Shown here: positions 1-6,647 of the stretch, in pieces | Position numbering within the stretch: position 1 is the stretch's first letter | How the letters are laid out: each line of letters opens with the position of its first letter | NCBI GenBank assembly: GCA_015231665.1 | Contig: JADGBD010000029.1 | Coordinates: forward strand, 1,788-10,269 | From: Gammaproteobacteria bacterium | Lineage (GTDB): Bacteria > Pseudomonadota > Gammaproteobacteria > Chromatiales > Chromatiaceae | Direction of reading: 5' to 3' | DNA length: 8,482 nt | Made by a program: the position numbers and the translations under genes | Notes under the pieces: model-generated | Database searches by the model: none | What the model saw: the letters and a program-made list of their open reading frames with translations, nothing else | Told to the model about the DNA's origin: nothing

Positions 1-648
1 CTCATCCTCCTTGGCATCTCCCTTGGCTTGATCCAGTTGCGCCAGCAGCTGGTTGACCTCGCGGAGGATTTTGTTGCGGCCGAAGATGATCTGAAAACGG
101 CTGCCGCCGCATTGGCGCCAGAGCATGGCGGAGCGAATGCCGGCCAGCAGCAGGGCGCGGATGAGGTTGGCGTTGTCCGGGTTGCTGAGGTGGACGGATT
201 CGCCCTTGACCATGATCCGCGGACCGAGATTGCTGATGTTGTTGGAGTAGATGTCGGCAAAGCGAGCGATGCTGTTGGGGTGGTCGTAGCTGAAGTGGTC
301 CTTGCGTTGCTCGACCTCCTGGATGCCTGCGGCAATGCTGGCGAGAGAACTGGGCGCTTTGGCCAATTTGCTTTGCAGATGCAGCAGTTGAATGGCGTAT
401 TGAGCGATGCGCGGGTTGCGCGTGATCTTTGCCGTCAGCTCGCGCTTGAGGGCTTCGAGGCCCGGGCGCAGCTGTGCCAGGTCGCCGTAAACCGCGGCTA
501 CGCTGTCGGCGTTGATTTGCATCAGGCTGTAGAGGCTGGCCTTGCTCGCCTGAGGGTCGCAACGGCCCTGGCGGCCCAGTTGCTCGACCAGTTCACAGGC
601 TTGGAAGATGCCTGCCAGGGCCATGACGCGTTCGCTGTAGCTTTTCAT
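1..648 (-). CDS. hflD: HflD homologue, 3' end cut by the window edge
   Basis: This frame reads from an ATG at 648-646 to the left edge without a stop, giving 216 codons. E. coli HflD is about 213 residues, so only the last few residues are probably missing. The translation begins [20 protein letters not shown] and contains the family's conserved stretches LGPRI and [11 protein letters not shown], then a [12 protein letters not shown] segment close to the E. coli C-terminal region. The visible end is polar and charged ([12 protein letters not shown]). In E. coli HflD is a peripheral inner-membrane protein known for acting on phage lambda CII; its housekeeping role is unclear. Its ATG overlaps the mnmA stop as ATGA, so translation is probably coupled to mnmA. 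By gammaproteobacterial convention purB would be expected just past the left edge. Identity is firm; the exact end is unseen. Confidence 0.92.
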   Translation of the reverse strand, partial: MKSYSERVMALAGIFQACELVEQLGRQGRCDPQASKASLYSLMQINADSVAAVYGDLAQLRPGLEALKRELTAKITRNPRIAQYAIQLLHLQSKLAKAPSSLASIAAGIQEVEQRKDHFSYDHPNSIARFADIYSNNISNLGPRIMVKGESVHLSNPDNANLIRALLLAGIRSAMLWRQCGGSRFQIIFGRNKILREVNQLLAQLDQAKGDAKEDE

Positions 649-1730
649 AGCGGTTCTCGTGATTCGATGATGGCGCCGCCGAGGCATTGGCCGTTGCGGT
701 AGAAGACGATGGATTGGCCGGGCGTGGCGGCGCGTTGGGGCTGGGCGAAGTCTACCCGGCAGCCGTTTTGGCTAAAGCGCACCTGCGCGTCCTGCAGCGG
801 CTGACGATGGCGCAGGCGTGCCTGGCACTGGAGCTGCTCCGGGGGTTGGCCGTTGATCCAGTGGATCTGGCCGGCGTTGAGCGCCGGTGACAGCAGCAGC
901 GGGTGGTCGTGGCCCTGGGCGACGATCAGGCGATTGCGCGCCAGGTCCTTGTCGACGACGAACCAGGGCAGCTCCTCGCTGTCCTTCTGCCCGCCCAGGC
1001 CCATGCCGCGGCGCTGGCCGAGGGTGTGGAACATCAGCCCCTGATGCTCGCCGAGCACCCGACCCTCGGGATCGACGATCTCACCCGGCTGGGCCGGCAG
1101 GTAGTTGCGCAGAAAACGGTTGAAGCGGCGCTCGCCGATGAAGCAGATGCCGGTGCTGTCCTTGCGCTGATAATTGGGCAGGCCGGAAAGTTCCGCGAGA
1201 CCGCGCACCTCGGGTTTGCTGAGATCGCCGAGAGGAAAGAGAGTGCGCGCCAGTTGTGCCTCGCCTACCTGATAGAGGAAATAGGTCTGATCCTTGTCCG
1301 GGTCGGCCGCCTGATAGAGTTGCCATTGGTCGGCCTGCCAGCGCAGCCGGGCGTAGTGGCCGGTGGCGATGTAGGTCGCCCCCAGGTCCAGGGCGTGGTC
1401 GAGAAAGGCGCTGAACTTGATCTCGCGGTTGCACAGCACATCCGGGTTGGGGGTACGGCCGGCGGCGTACTCGCGGAGGAATTCGTCGAACACCCGGTCC
1501 CAGTATTCGCTGGCGAAATTGACGCTGTGCAGGGGTATCTCCAGCTTCTCGGCCACTGCTTTGGCCATCGCCAGATCTTCCGCCGCGGCGCAGAAGCCCT
1601 CTGCGTCGTCTTCCTCCCAGTTCTTCATGAACAGGGCGCTCACCTGCCAGCCCTGACACTTGAGCAGCAAGGCGGCAACCGCCGAATCGACCCCGCCGGA
1701 GAGCCCGACCATGACCTTGGCGCGCTGCAT
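645..1730 (-). CDS. mnmA: tRNA-specific 2-thiouridylase MnmA
   Basis: The 361-residue product activates the C2 of wobble uridine 34 in tRNAs for Lys, Glu and Gln with ATP, then inserts sulfur delivered through the Tus relay, giving s2U. Visible motifs are the N-terminal PP-loop SGGVDS (residues 11-16), the catalytic cysteine in [11 protein letters not shown] (Cys100), the second active-site cysteine in [10 protein letters not shown] (Cys196), the GHYAR motif near 124-128 and the HTLGQRRG segment near 235-242. Length and motif spacing match E. coli MnmA (Cys102 and Cys199). I chose the ATG at 1730-1728 because GGAG lies 8 bases upstream and the protein then starts a few residues before the PP-loop, as in the family. 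An in-frame start at 1766 would add an unusual 12-residue tail. The ATG overlaps the upstream stop as TGATG, and the mnmA stop overlaps the hflD start. Confidence 0.97.
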   Translation of the reverse strand: MQRAKVMVGLSGGVDSAVAALLLKCQGWQVSALFMKNWEEDDAEGFCAAAEDLAMAKAVAEKLEIPLHSVNFASEYWDRVFDEFLREYAAGRTPNPDVLCNREIKFSAFLDHALDLGATYIATGHYARLRWQADQWQLYQAADPDKDQTYFLYQVGEAQLARTLFPLGDLSKPEVRGLAELSGLPNYQRKDSTGICFIGERRFNRFLRNYLPAQPGEIVDPEGRVLGEHQGLMFHTLGQRRGMGLGGQKDSEELPWFVVDKDLARNRLIVAQGHDHPLLLSPALNAGQIHWINGQPPEQLQCQARLRHRQPLQDAQVRFSQNGCRVDFAQPQRAATPGQSIVFYRNGQCLGGAIIESREPL

Positions 1731-2344
1731 CAGGGCGACTCCGCGGGATGCCAGCCCTTGCGCCATTGGCTGACCGGCAGAATCTCCGGCGGCTTGCCGT
1801 TATCGTGAAACCAGGAGTCAACGGCGTAGTCGATGCCGCTGCGGGTCTCACGGATCACCGCGGTGGTGTGGGGCATGCCCATGATGAACCAGCCGCGGGT
1901 GGAGGTGGCCTGCAACCGATGAAAGCGCAACAGGCCCTGTTGCTGGATCAGATTGAGGAAGGTGCTGGTGTTGGTGGATTCGTCGATGCAGTCCTGCTGA
2001 TTGCCCTGGGCCAGGCTGCCCTGGAAGTTCATCGCCTTGTCGTTTTGGGTGCCGATCAGCGGGGCGACCAGCCGTTCCAGCAGGGCGATGGCCTGGCCGA
2101 TGCGCGCACGTTCCGCCTCGGCCGAAGCCGCCGGGGGTTTGAACAGTCTCTCGACCTGGGCCCATTGGGCCGGGCGCAGGCCCACCACGGCGGTCTCCTT
2201 GCAACTGTGGTTAAAGCAAAGGGCGAAATTATCCACCTTGGGCTGATCCACCCAGGGCTTGATACCGTCCCGATCGAGAAAGCCGGCGGCGTTGGCGGCA
2301 GCGCTGGTCAACAGCCACAGCAGGGGCAGGCTAGGCCAGATCAT
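1730..2344 (-). CDS. Predicted exported protein with possible Cys/His/Asp triad, unknown function
   Basis: I do not recognise this 204-residue protein by name. It begins with a hydrophobic, signal-peptide-like segment (residues 2-19, possible cleavage after ANA at 17-19), so it is probably periplasmic. A CFNHSC motif (Cys43, Cys48) could form a disulfide. The second half holds Cys119 in [11 protein letters not shown], His159 in GMPHTTAVI and Asp176 in YAVDSWF. That order and spacing resemble transglutaminase/papain-like folds, where Cys, His and Asp form the active site; this is inference from pattern only. The ATG at 2344 has GGAG 7 bases upstream. An in-frame ATG at 2374 has no ribosome site but would add an arginine to the otherwise uncharged signal n-region, so the start is not settled. 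The gene overlaps the nudJ end by 14 bases and the mnmA start by one base, which marks it as an operon member. Confidence 0.85.
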   Translation of the reverse strand: MIWPSLPLLWLLTSAAANAAGFLDRDGIKPWVDQPKVDNFALCFNHSCKETAVVGLRPAQWAQVERLFKPPAASAEAERARIGQAIALLERLVAPLIGTQNDKAMNFQGSLAQGNQQDCIDESTNTSTFLNLIQQQGLLRFHRLQATSTRGWFIMGMPHTTAVIRETRSGIDYAVDSWFHDNGKPPEILPVSQWRKGWHPAESP

Positions 2345-2798
2345 GGAGGATCTCCAGGGGGTAATGGCGGCCATTGAGGTAGTCGGCAACACAGGCCAGC
2401 ACCATGGGGCTGCGCAGGGGTAGGGGGCTTGAGCGCAGCTGCTCCAGGCTCAGCCAGTGCAGGGCGAGGATGTCGGCATCGCGCGGCGGAGCATTGGGGT
2501 CGATCTCGGCCTGGCCATGGAAGCAGTAGCGCAGATAGGTGAGGGTAGCATCATCGGGGCCAGCGATCGGACTAGCGATGCGGTAGCGGTAGATGCCCAC
2601 CAGCCCCAGCGGTCTGAAGGCCAGGCCGGTCTCTTCCAGCACCTCGCGCACCACCGCTTGCTGCAGGCTCTCGCCATCCTCCAGATGCCCGGCAGGCTGG
2701 TTGAGCACGGCAGCGCCATTGGGCGCTTCTTCGACGCACAGGAAGAGATCCCCACGGGGGATGATAGCGGCAACGGTGGTTCTCGGGGTCCAGATCAT
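2331..2798 (-). CDS. nudJ: NudJ-type Nudix hydrolase
   Basis: The 155-residue product carries an intact Nudix box at residues 37-59: Gly37, Glu43, Arg51-Glu52, Glu55-Glu56 and Gly58 fit GX5EX7REUXEEXGU. The N-terminus (TVAAIIP then FLCVEE), the NQPAGHLE segment, LRSPMV and the final YPLEIL closely parallel E. coli NudJ, which hydrolyses nucleoside tri- and diphosphates and the thiamine precursor HMP-PP in the cytoplasm. The position upstream of mnmA and hflD is also that of E. coli nudJ. The ATG at 2798 aligns with the E. coli start. No clear ribosome binding site precedes it; instead an extended -10 sequence sits 6 bases upstream (see that entry), so a leaderless message is possible. The gene ends TAG at 2333-2331, 14 bases inside the next gene. 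Substrate is inferred from homology. Confidence 0.93.
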   Translation of the reverse strand: MIWTPRTTVAAIIPRGDLFLCVEEAPNGAAVLNQPAGHLEDGESLQQAVVREVLEETGLAFRPLGLVGIYRYRIASPIAGPDDATLTYLRYCFHGQAEIDPNAPPRDADILALHWLSLEQLRSSPLPLRSPMVLACVADYLNGRHYPLEILHDLA

Positions 2799-2804
2799 GG
2801 CGCC

Positions 2805-2813
2805 ATTCTAGCA
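2805..2813 (-). promoter_or_regulatory. Possible extended -10 promoter of the nudJ operon
   Basis: On the minus strand TGC TAGAAT matches an extended sigma-70 -10 element (TGN followed by five of six TATAAT bases). The -35 position at 17-bp spacing (TTAGGC) is poor, which extended -10 promoters tolerate. Six bases separate the hexamer from the nudJ ATG, so transcription would start at or next to the start codon. It is a short motif and could be chance. Confidence 0.4.
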
Positions 2814-2857
2814 AGCCTGGGGCAAATGCCTAAGCTGGCGAAGCCGAAACCCATAAG

Positions 2858-2875
2858 GACGCAGAGGACGCAAAC
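2858..2875. repeat. Two copies of a degenerate 9-mer, GACGCAGAG / GACGCAAAC
   Basis: Two adjacent 9-base units differ at two positions. Related tandem units occur at 2978-2994 (GCGCAGAGA, GCGCAGAG) and, on the minus strand, at the rluE 3' end near 6659-6676 (GCGCAAAG then GACGCAAAG). The recurrence suggests a dispersed simple repeat. Origin and function are unknown. Confidence 0.6.
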
Positions 2876-2887
2876 GACTGCATGGCC

Positions 2888-2908
2888 ACCGATGATCCAG
2901 TCATCGGT
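2888..2908. repeat. Perfect 8-bp inverted repeat, 5-base loop
   Basis: ACCGATGA at 2888-2895 and TCATCGGT at 2901-2908 are exact reverse complements around TCCAG. No T-run follows on either strand, so a Rho-independent terminator is unlikely. It may be part of the composite repeat in this gap. Confidence 0.7.
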
Positions 2909-2909
2909 A

Positions 2910-2967
2910 TGGCATGACCTACATCCCTGTAGGCCCGATGCAGGAGGTAGAACGAAGCAGGATGCCA
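2910..2967. repeat. Nested inverted repeats, candidate small dispersed element
   Basis: The outer arms TGGCAT (2910-2915) and ATGCCA (2962-2967) enclose a tight hairpin, CCTACA (2918-2923) with TGTAGG (2928-2933) around a 4-base loop. The nesting suggests a small foldable element, possibly a REP-like unit. Only one copy is visible in this window, so repeat status is inference. Confidence 0.45.
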
Positions 2968-2977
2968 GAGTCGAGAA

Positions 2978-2994
2978 GCGCAGAGAGCGCAGAG
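2978..2994. repeat. Tandem 9-mer GCGCAGAGA / GCGCAGAG
   Basis: Two adjacent units match exactly over eight bases. They are close in sequence to the units at 2858-2875 and at the 3' end of rluE. Confidence 0.6.
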
Positions 2995-3005
2995 TTGAAA
3001 AGGTA

Positions 3006-3018
3006 AGCGTCTGACGCT
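3006..3018. repeat. Small perfect hairpin AGCGT-CTG-ACGCT
   Basis: A 5-bp stem with a 3-base loop, next to the tandem 9-mers. It is too short to assign a function and has no adjacent T-run. Confidence 0.4.
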
Positions 3019-3053
3019 CATGGGCTGCCTGGCACGCATCGGGCGGCGCCAAC

Positions 3054-3080
3054 CCCGGATTCCGCTGCGCTCCATCCGGG
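3054..3080. repeat. Inverted repeat resembling a common dispersed gammaproteobacterial element
   Basis: CCCGGAT (3054-3060) and ATCCGGG (3074-3080) are exact reverse complements flanking 13 bases (TCCGCTGCGCTCC), followed by CTAC. From memory, near-identical motifs recur in noncoding DNA of many gamma- and betaproteobacteria. That familiarity cannot be checked here; the inverted repeat itself is plain. Confidence 0.65.
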
Positions 3081-3250
3081 CTACAGACCGAGAAATCGGC
3101 GTAGCTCTCGAGCCCCGAAGCACCCAAGTGATAATTCATGTTCCGGGATGTCGTTGCTCGCTCCATGAATGAATTGAATTGACTTTTACGCAGTGCAACA
3201 AAAACCGTGCGAAAATAGTCTTGAATCCAGCCTTTAATTGGGGAATTCCT

Positions 3251-4051
3251 ATGCATCACGAGTATCCCGAGCATCCCCGCCTGACCAGCTTTTTCCTGCG
3301 CTTGCGTGAGGCGGCCATCCGTGGCGGCATCTGGGCCTTCATTGGCCTGCTGTATGCCGTTCTCTTCGTCTTTTTCGTGGTCTTTTCCGGCCGTTGGGGC
3401 TTGCCTGCCGACCCCTACTTTGTTGCCGCGGTGCTCTCCGGCACCATCGGTGCCCTGATCTACAGCAGCATGCGCCTGGCGGTGTTGATGGCGGGCCTGC
3501 TGTTTCCCATCAGCATCATCATGTTTACCCTGGGCGAGGGCGCGGTGACTGTGTCTGGCCTGCTGCTGGTGATGGTGCCGGCGGGGGCGGTGATGGGTGC
3601 CCTGTATGGTTACCTGTCCCATGGCTCGAGAATCCGCTGCGCCGATGCCAAGACCCTGGCGGGTTTTTCCGTTGGCGTGCTGGTGGGGCTGGTCTATATG
3701 CTGCTGTCGGCCCGACTGGAGCAGGTGCCGCTGGCTTGGGTTGTCGCTGGTCTGAGTCCGTTGACCGGGCTGTTGTACGTCATGGTGGTGCCTACCTTCA
3801 TCAAGCTGTACAACGACCTGTTGCCGCCCATAGGCGATGGCGCCCTGGTGGGGGGCTTTGTTGCCGTGTTCATCGCCATCTGTTCCTTTGTCATGGCCAG
3901 CAGCGTGGATACCGGCATGGCCGGCAACCTGCTGCCGGAGGTGGAGCGGGTGCTCGAGCAACTGCCCAGTGCCATGCTGGGTGGGATCATAGGTGCCGGT
4001 CTGGCTGGCGTGGTTTCCGGGTTGTTGCTCACCAATTGGCAGGATTTGTAA
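3251..4051 (+). CDS. Integral membrane protein of unknown function, about eight transmembrane segments
   Basis: I do not recognise this 266-residue protein. A short polar N-terminus (MHHEYPEHPRL, two His and two Pro) precedes about eight hydrophobic segments, starting with a strongly hydrophobic stretch near residues 27-46 (LLYAVLFVFFVVF). Later segments are rich in Gly and Ala with small-residue spacing (GGIIGAGLAGVVSG near the C-terminus), suggesting tight helix packing as in channels, transporters or assembly factors. No ATPase, heme or metal motif is visible. The start at 3251 is chosen because GGGG lies 7 bases upstream; the frame stays open to a TTG at 3179, but the extra residues are polar and unsupported. 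It stands alone on the plus strand, divergent from nudJ and convergent with the chemoreceptor, so context gives no function. Confidence 0.85.
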   Translation: MHHEYPEHPRLTSFFLRLREAAIRGGIWAFIGLLYAVLFVFFVVFSGRWGLPADPYFVAAVLSGTIGALIYSSMRLAVLMAGLLFPISIIMFTLGEGAVTVSGLLLVMVPAGAVMGALYGYLSHGSRIRCADAKTLAGFSVGVLVGLVYMLLSARLEQVPLAWVVAGLSPLTGLLYVMVVPTFIKLYNDLLPPIGDGALVGGFVAVFIAICSFVMASSVDTGMAGNLLPEVERVLEQLPSAMLGGIIGAGLAGVVSGLLLTNWQDL

Positions 4052-4108
4052 CCGTCCCTGTGCGGGCGGGCCGACCGCGCTCCCGGCTCGCCTGCACTCC
4101 TGGGTCGA
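4052..4108. other. Short convergent intergenic gap
   Basis: Fifty-seven G+C-rich bases separate the stops of the membrane-protein gene and the chemoreceptor gene. I see no hairpin followed by a T-run on either strand, so no intrinsic terminator is evident. Confidence 0.6.
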
Positions 4109-6370
4109 TCAGACCTTCTGCTCGAGCTTGTTGATCAGGCCGACGATCTGTTCCGACAGCGGCGCGACCTTCTTGAACTCGTTCTCGGCGCTGGCGGGGT
4201 CGCCACTTCGCTTCAACTGGACCACGCGCTTGATAGTGTCGTGCATTTCCTTGTGCGGGTTTTCGATCTGACGCAGTTCCGCCAGGTGGCCCAACTCATT
4301 CACGCCCACCGAGTCGTACCATTTGCCGAAGGCGCAGTCGTGGTGGGAGAAGGCGACTTTTTCATCGATGGAGCCCTGGCCGTCGAGGAAGTTGCGCAGC
4401 TTGCCCTTCCAGGCCAGATGACTGGCGCGGGCGCGCTGCAGCTCGTTGCGGTAACGGTTGCCGGTGCGGAAGTGGCTCATCAGTTCAACCAGGTGTTCGA
4501 CGATGGAGGCCAGGTGCTCGTTGGCATCTGTGGTCTTGCTGGCAACCTCGGCGGTGTGCTGGGCAATGTCGCTGATGGCGACAATGTTGTGGTTGATCTC
4601 CTCGGCCACGGCGCTCTGTTCCTCGGCGGCGGTGGCGATCTGGGTGCTCATGGCGGTGATGGTGTCGGTGGAGCGGGTGATGGAAATCAGCGCCTGATGC
4701 GCGCTGGCGGCCTGATCCACGCTGCTGGCGGCCTGTTTCTGGCTGGTCTTCATCACCTCGACCGAATCGCTCACCGCGGTTTGCAGGCTTTCGATCATCT
4801 CCTGAATCTCGCGGGTGGAATCCTGGGTGCGTTGGGCCAGGCTGCGCACCTCATCTGCCACCACGGCAAAGCCGCGGCCCTGTTCGCCGGCGCGGGCGGC
4901 TTCAATGGCGGCATTGAGCGCCAGCAGATTGGTCTGATCGGCGATCCCGCGAATCACCTCCAACACCGAGCCGATGCGTTCGCTGTCGGCCTCGACCTTG
5001 CGTACCGTGTCCACCGCCCGGCCAACCTCGGCGGCCAGACCGTTGATGCTGTCCATGGCGCTGTTGACCACCCGCTGGCCACTTTTGGATTGTTGATCCA
5101 CCTCGCTGGCGGCATCGGCGGTGTTGACCGTGTTCTGCGCCACCTCATGCACGGTGGCGGACATTTCCGTCATCGCGGTGGCCACATGCAGGGTCTGATC
5201 TTTCTGCTGGGTGACGCCGTCACGGGTGCGCCCGGTGAGGTCGGAAAACTCGCTGACCATCACCGCCAGGTCGTTGGCGGTGCCGATGATCTGATTCACC
5301 GTGGTTTCGATCTTGCTGATAAAGGCGTTGTAAGCCTTGGCAAGACGCACGATTTCTGCCGGTCCCTCCTCGGCCAGACGGTCGCTCAGGCTGCCTGAGC
5401 CATAGGCAATCTCATCCATGCTCTGGGCGGCCTTTTTCAGCGGGTTGGCCACGCTCAGACTGATGAACCAGACCAACAGGGTGAGAATCAGGGTGGTCAG
5501 GCCACCGAGCAGCAGGGTGACGAGCTGCAACGAACTGACGGACTCGGCCTGTTGGCTGCGGTCCTTGACCACGCTGAGCACACCTATGGGTTTGCCGGAG
5601 TAATCCTTGACCTCCTGGCTGTAGACCGCCACCGGGGTGCTGCCCAGCTTGCGCAGGCCGAATTGGGGCGCGCCTTCCAGGGCCAGCATCTTGGTCTCAC
5701 GGCTGATGAGTTGGTCGCCCTCCAGGGTGCTGGCAAAGGCCTTGAGTTGCCCCTCTTGCTGGATGTCCAGGCTCAGGTCGATGGCGTGCTTCTGCGCCAT
5801 GCGCTCGAAGAACGGTTGACCAAAGGAGGTGCCAAACTCCACCGTGCCAATGTGCTTGCCCTCGAATTCCACCGGCATGATGCCGCGCACACCAAGGCCG
5901 GCAACGCCGGTTTCCAGGCCCTTGATGGGCTGGCGCAGCTTGTTGCTCTCCACCACGGTCTGGCGAAAGCTGGAGAGATCATCGCCATGTTTATCCAGTT
6001 TATGCACGCGCAGAAAGGAAGTGGCGGGTGGGCTGTGGAACTGGAACTGGACAATGCCGAAGGACTTTTTCAGCGGCGCGAAGCCGGCGGCAAAATAGCT
6101 CTGCAGACTGGCTCTATCGCCCCGGGCAAAGGCCTCCTGCACTTGTGGCATGCTTGCCACCAGCGCGGCCATGGACTGGGCCCGCAGACCCTCGGATTCC
6201 ACCTCGGCCAGCACCGTATTGGCCAGGGATTGCAGCCCCTCCTCCTCGCTGTGGCTGAGCATGTCGTTCATCTGGCTGAGAATGAAGTAGAAGCTGAGCG
6301 CCAGGACCAAGACGATGGCGGCGCTGCTGGAGGCGACAAAGCGAGTGCTGATGGTGCTGTTCTGAAACAT
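4109..6370 (-). CDS. Methyl-accepting chemotaxis protein with Cache-type sensor and C-terminal CZB domain
   Basis: The 753-residue inner-membrane receptor has TM1 at about 13-32, a large periplasmic region, TM2 at about 283-305, HAMP at about 306-360, and a methyl-accepting domain. The hairpin tip includes [20 protein letters not shown] (476-495) and [12 protein letters not shown]. The periplasmic segment at 121-180 ([35 protein letters not shown]) resembles the double-Cache dCache_3 type; that assignment is from memory. The C-terminus carries a chemoreceptor zinc-binding (CZB) domain: HLAW at 651-654, CAFGKW at 679-684, and His706 and His710, giving the usual three-His-one-Cys set. Known CZB domains respond to zinc or to hypochlorous acid through the reactive Cys. 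I chose the ATG at 6370 because [11 protein letters not shown] is a typical receptor start; a GTG at 6400 is an in-frame alternative. A sigma-28-like promoter lies upstream. The ligand is unknown. Confidence 0.95.
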   Translation of the reverse strand: MFQNSTISTRFVASSSAAIVLVLALSFYFILSQMNDMLSHSEEEGLQSLANTVLAEVESEGLRAQSMAALVASMPQVQEAFARGDRASLQSYFAAGFAPLKKSFGIVQFQFHSPPATSFLRVHKLDKHGDDLSSFRQTVVESNKLRQPIKGLETGVAGLGVRGIMPVEFEGKHIGTVEFGTSFGQPFFERMAQKHAIDLSLDIQQEGQLKAFASTLEGDQLISRETKMLALEGAPQFGLRKLGSTPVAVYSQEVKDYSGKPIGVLSVVKDRSQQAESVSSLQLVTLLLGGLTTLILTLLVWFISLSVANPLKKAAQSMDEIAYGSGSLSDRLAEEGPAEIVRLAKAYNAFISKIETTVNQIIGTANDLAVMVSEFSDLTGRTRDGVTQQKDQTLHVATAMTEMSATVHEVAQNTVNTADAASEVDQQSKSGQRVVNSAMDSINGLAAEVGRAVDTVRKVEADSERIGSVLEVIRGIADQTNLLALNAAIEAARAGEQGRGFAVVADEVRSLAQRTQDSTREIQEMIESLQTAVSDSVEVMKTSQKQAASSVDQAASAHQALISITRSTDTITAMSTQIATAAEEQSAVAEEINHNIVAISDIAQHTAEVASKTTDANEHLASIVEHLVELMSHFRTGNRYRNELQRARASHLAWKGKLRNFLDGQGSIDEKVAFSHHDCAFGKWYDSVGVNELGHLAELRQIENPHKEMHDTIKRVVQLKRSGDPASAENEFKKVAPLSEQIVGLINKLEQKV

Positions 6371-6388
6371 GATGAGGGCCTGGGAGGT

Positions 6389-6447
6389 GTAACTGCTCAC
6401 TCTCTCTCACCCGCCGGGGAGAGGGGATAAGCGGCGTGAGCAGTTAC
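6389..6447. repeat. Perfect 12-bp inverted repeat at the chemoreceptor 5' end
   Basis: GTAACTGCTCAC at 6389-6400 and GTGAGCAGTTAC at 6436-6447 are exact reverse complements with 35 bases between. The spacer itself holds CTCTC and GAGAG tracts and a CCCGCCGGGG core. In the message the downstream arm is the alternative start GTG AGC AGT TAC, so folding would hide that GTG, while the ATG at 6370 lies outside the stem. It could be a leader structure, a protein-binding palindrome or a miniature repeat element; the sequence does not decide. Confidence 0.8.
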
Positions 6448-6473
6448 TGATTGGTTTTAATGGGCATACGCCA

Positions 6474-6496
6474 GGGCAGCGAGGATCAGACTGCCC
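6474..6496. repeat. Short hairpin in the chemoreceptor leader
   Basis: GGGCAG (6474-6479) and CTGCCC (6491-6496) form a 6-bp stem with an 11-base loop just downstream of the predicted sigma-28 start. No T-run follows in the minus direction. Its role, if any, is unknown. Confidence 0.4.
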
Positions 6497-6506
6497 AGCC
6501 TTAGAT

Positions 6507-6533
6507 ATATCGCCCGCGAAAGCCATTACTTTA
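6507..6533 (-). promoter_or_regulatory. Sigma-28 (FliA) type promoter for the chemoreceptor
   Basis: On the minus strand TAAAGTAA, exactly 11 bases, then GGCGATAT matches the flagellar sigma-28 consensus TAAAGTTT-N11-GCCGATAA at 12 of 16 positions, with the exact spacing. Transcription would start near 6500, leaving a leader of about 130 bases to the ATG at 6370. FliA control of chemoreceptors is well established in flagellated gammaproteobacteria, so motif and gene agree. It also implies that the host makes flagella. Confidence 0.8.
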
Positions 6534-6586
6534 CTCTGAGAAGTTGCTCCAAGGTATTGAGAATTCGTCAGGATGCGGATTGGATT

Positions 6587-6601
6587 GGGCTGCAGCAGCC
6601 C
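6587..6601. repeat. Near-palindrome GGGCTGC-A-GCAGCCC
   Basis: Two perfect 7-base arms flank a single central base, between the rluE stop and the chemoreceptor promoter. No T-run accompanies it. It could bind a dimeric protein or help end transcription, but nothing shows this. Confidence 0.4.
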
Positions 6602-6647
6602 AGGCAGAAACGCAGTTCCAGCACCATCCAGGTGCCAGATTTGCGGC

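Larger units (their letters stand above)
2799..3250. other. Intergenic region rich in short repeats, no convincing gene
   Basis: This gap lies between divergently oriented nudJ and the membrane-protein gene. It holds 9-bp-period tandem repeats (2858-2875 and 2978-2994), four short perfect hairpins and a sequence resembling a dispersed gammaproteobacterial repeat (3054-3080). Open frames here translate to low-complexity peptides with ARMERSGIRGW-type strings, which I recognise as the conceptual translation of such repeats, not real proteins. I see no tRNA-like, rRNA-like or riboswitch fold. The promoter of the rightward gene should lie near the right end; the clearest -35-like hexamer is TTGACT at 3179-3184, but no good -10 lies at normal spacing. 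Confidence 0.7.

Noticed and set aside
28..702. 224-codon plus-strand frame and the 186-codon minus frame at the left edge
   Set aside because: Both lie over hflD in other frames. Only the minus frame from 648 gives a recognisable HflD sequence.
3031..3045. TGGCAC as a sigma-54 -24 element
   Set aside because: The matching -12 element (TTGC after five bases) is absent; the sequence there is GGGC.
2830..3123. 97-codon minus-strand frame in the repeat-rich gap
   Set aside because: It contains an ARMERSGIRGW-type string and Cys/Leu runs that come from translating dispersed repeats. It has no ribosome site or domain.
3179..3216. Possible sigma-70 promoter for the membrane-protein gene (TTGACT ... 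GAAAAT)
   Set aside because: The -35-like and -10-like hexamers are 26 bases apart, beyond normal spacing, and nothing suitable lies at 16-18 bases.
2795..3961. 388-codon minus-strand frame overlapping the membrane-protein gene
   Set aside because: The translation is dominated by His, Gln and Gly, typical of an antisense shadow of a hydrophobic coding region, and its end is repeat-derived.
4241..5398. 385-codon plus-strand frame opposite the chemoreceptor
   Set aside because: Antisense shadow of the conserved signalling domain, low complexity in Gly, Ala, Val and His, with no independent start signals.
6621..6635. Hairpin GCACC-ATCCA-GGTGC after rluE as a terminator
   Set aside because: The stem is only 5 bp and no T-run follows in the minus direction.
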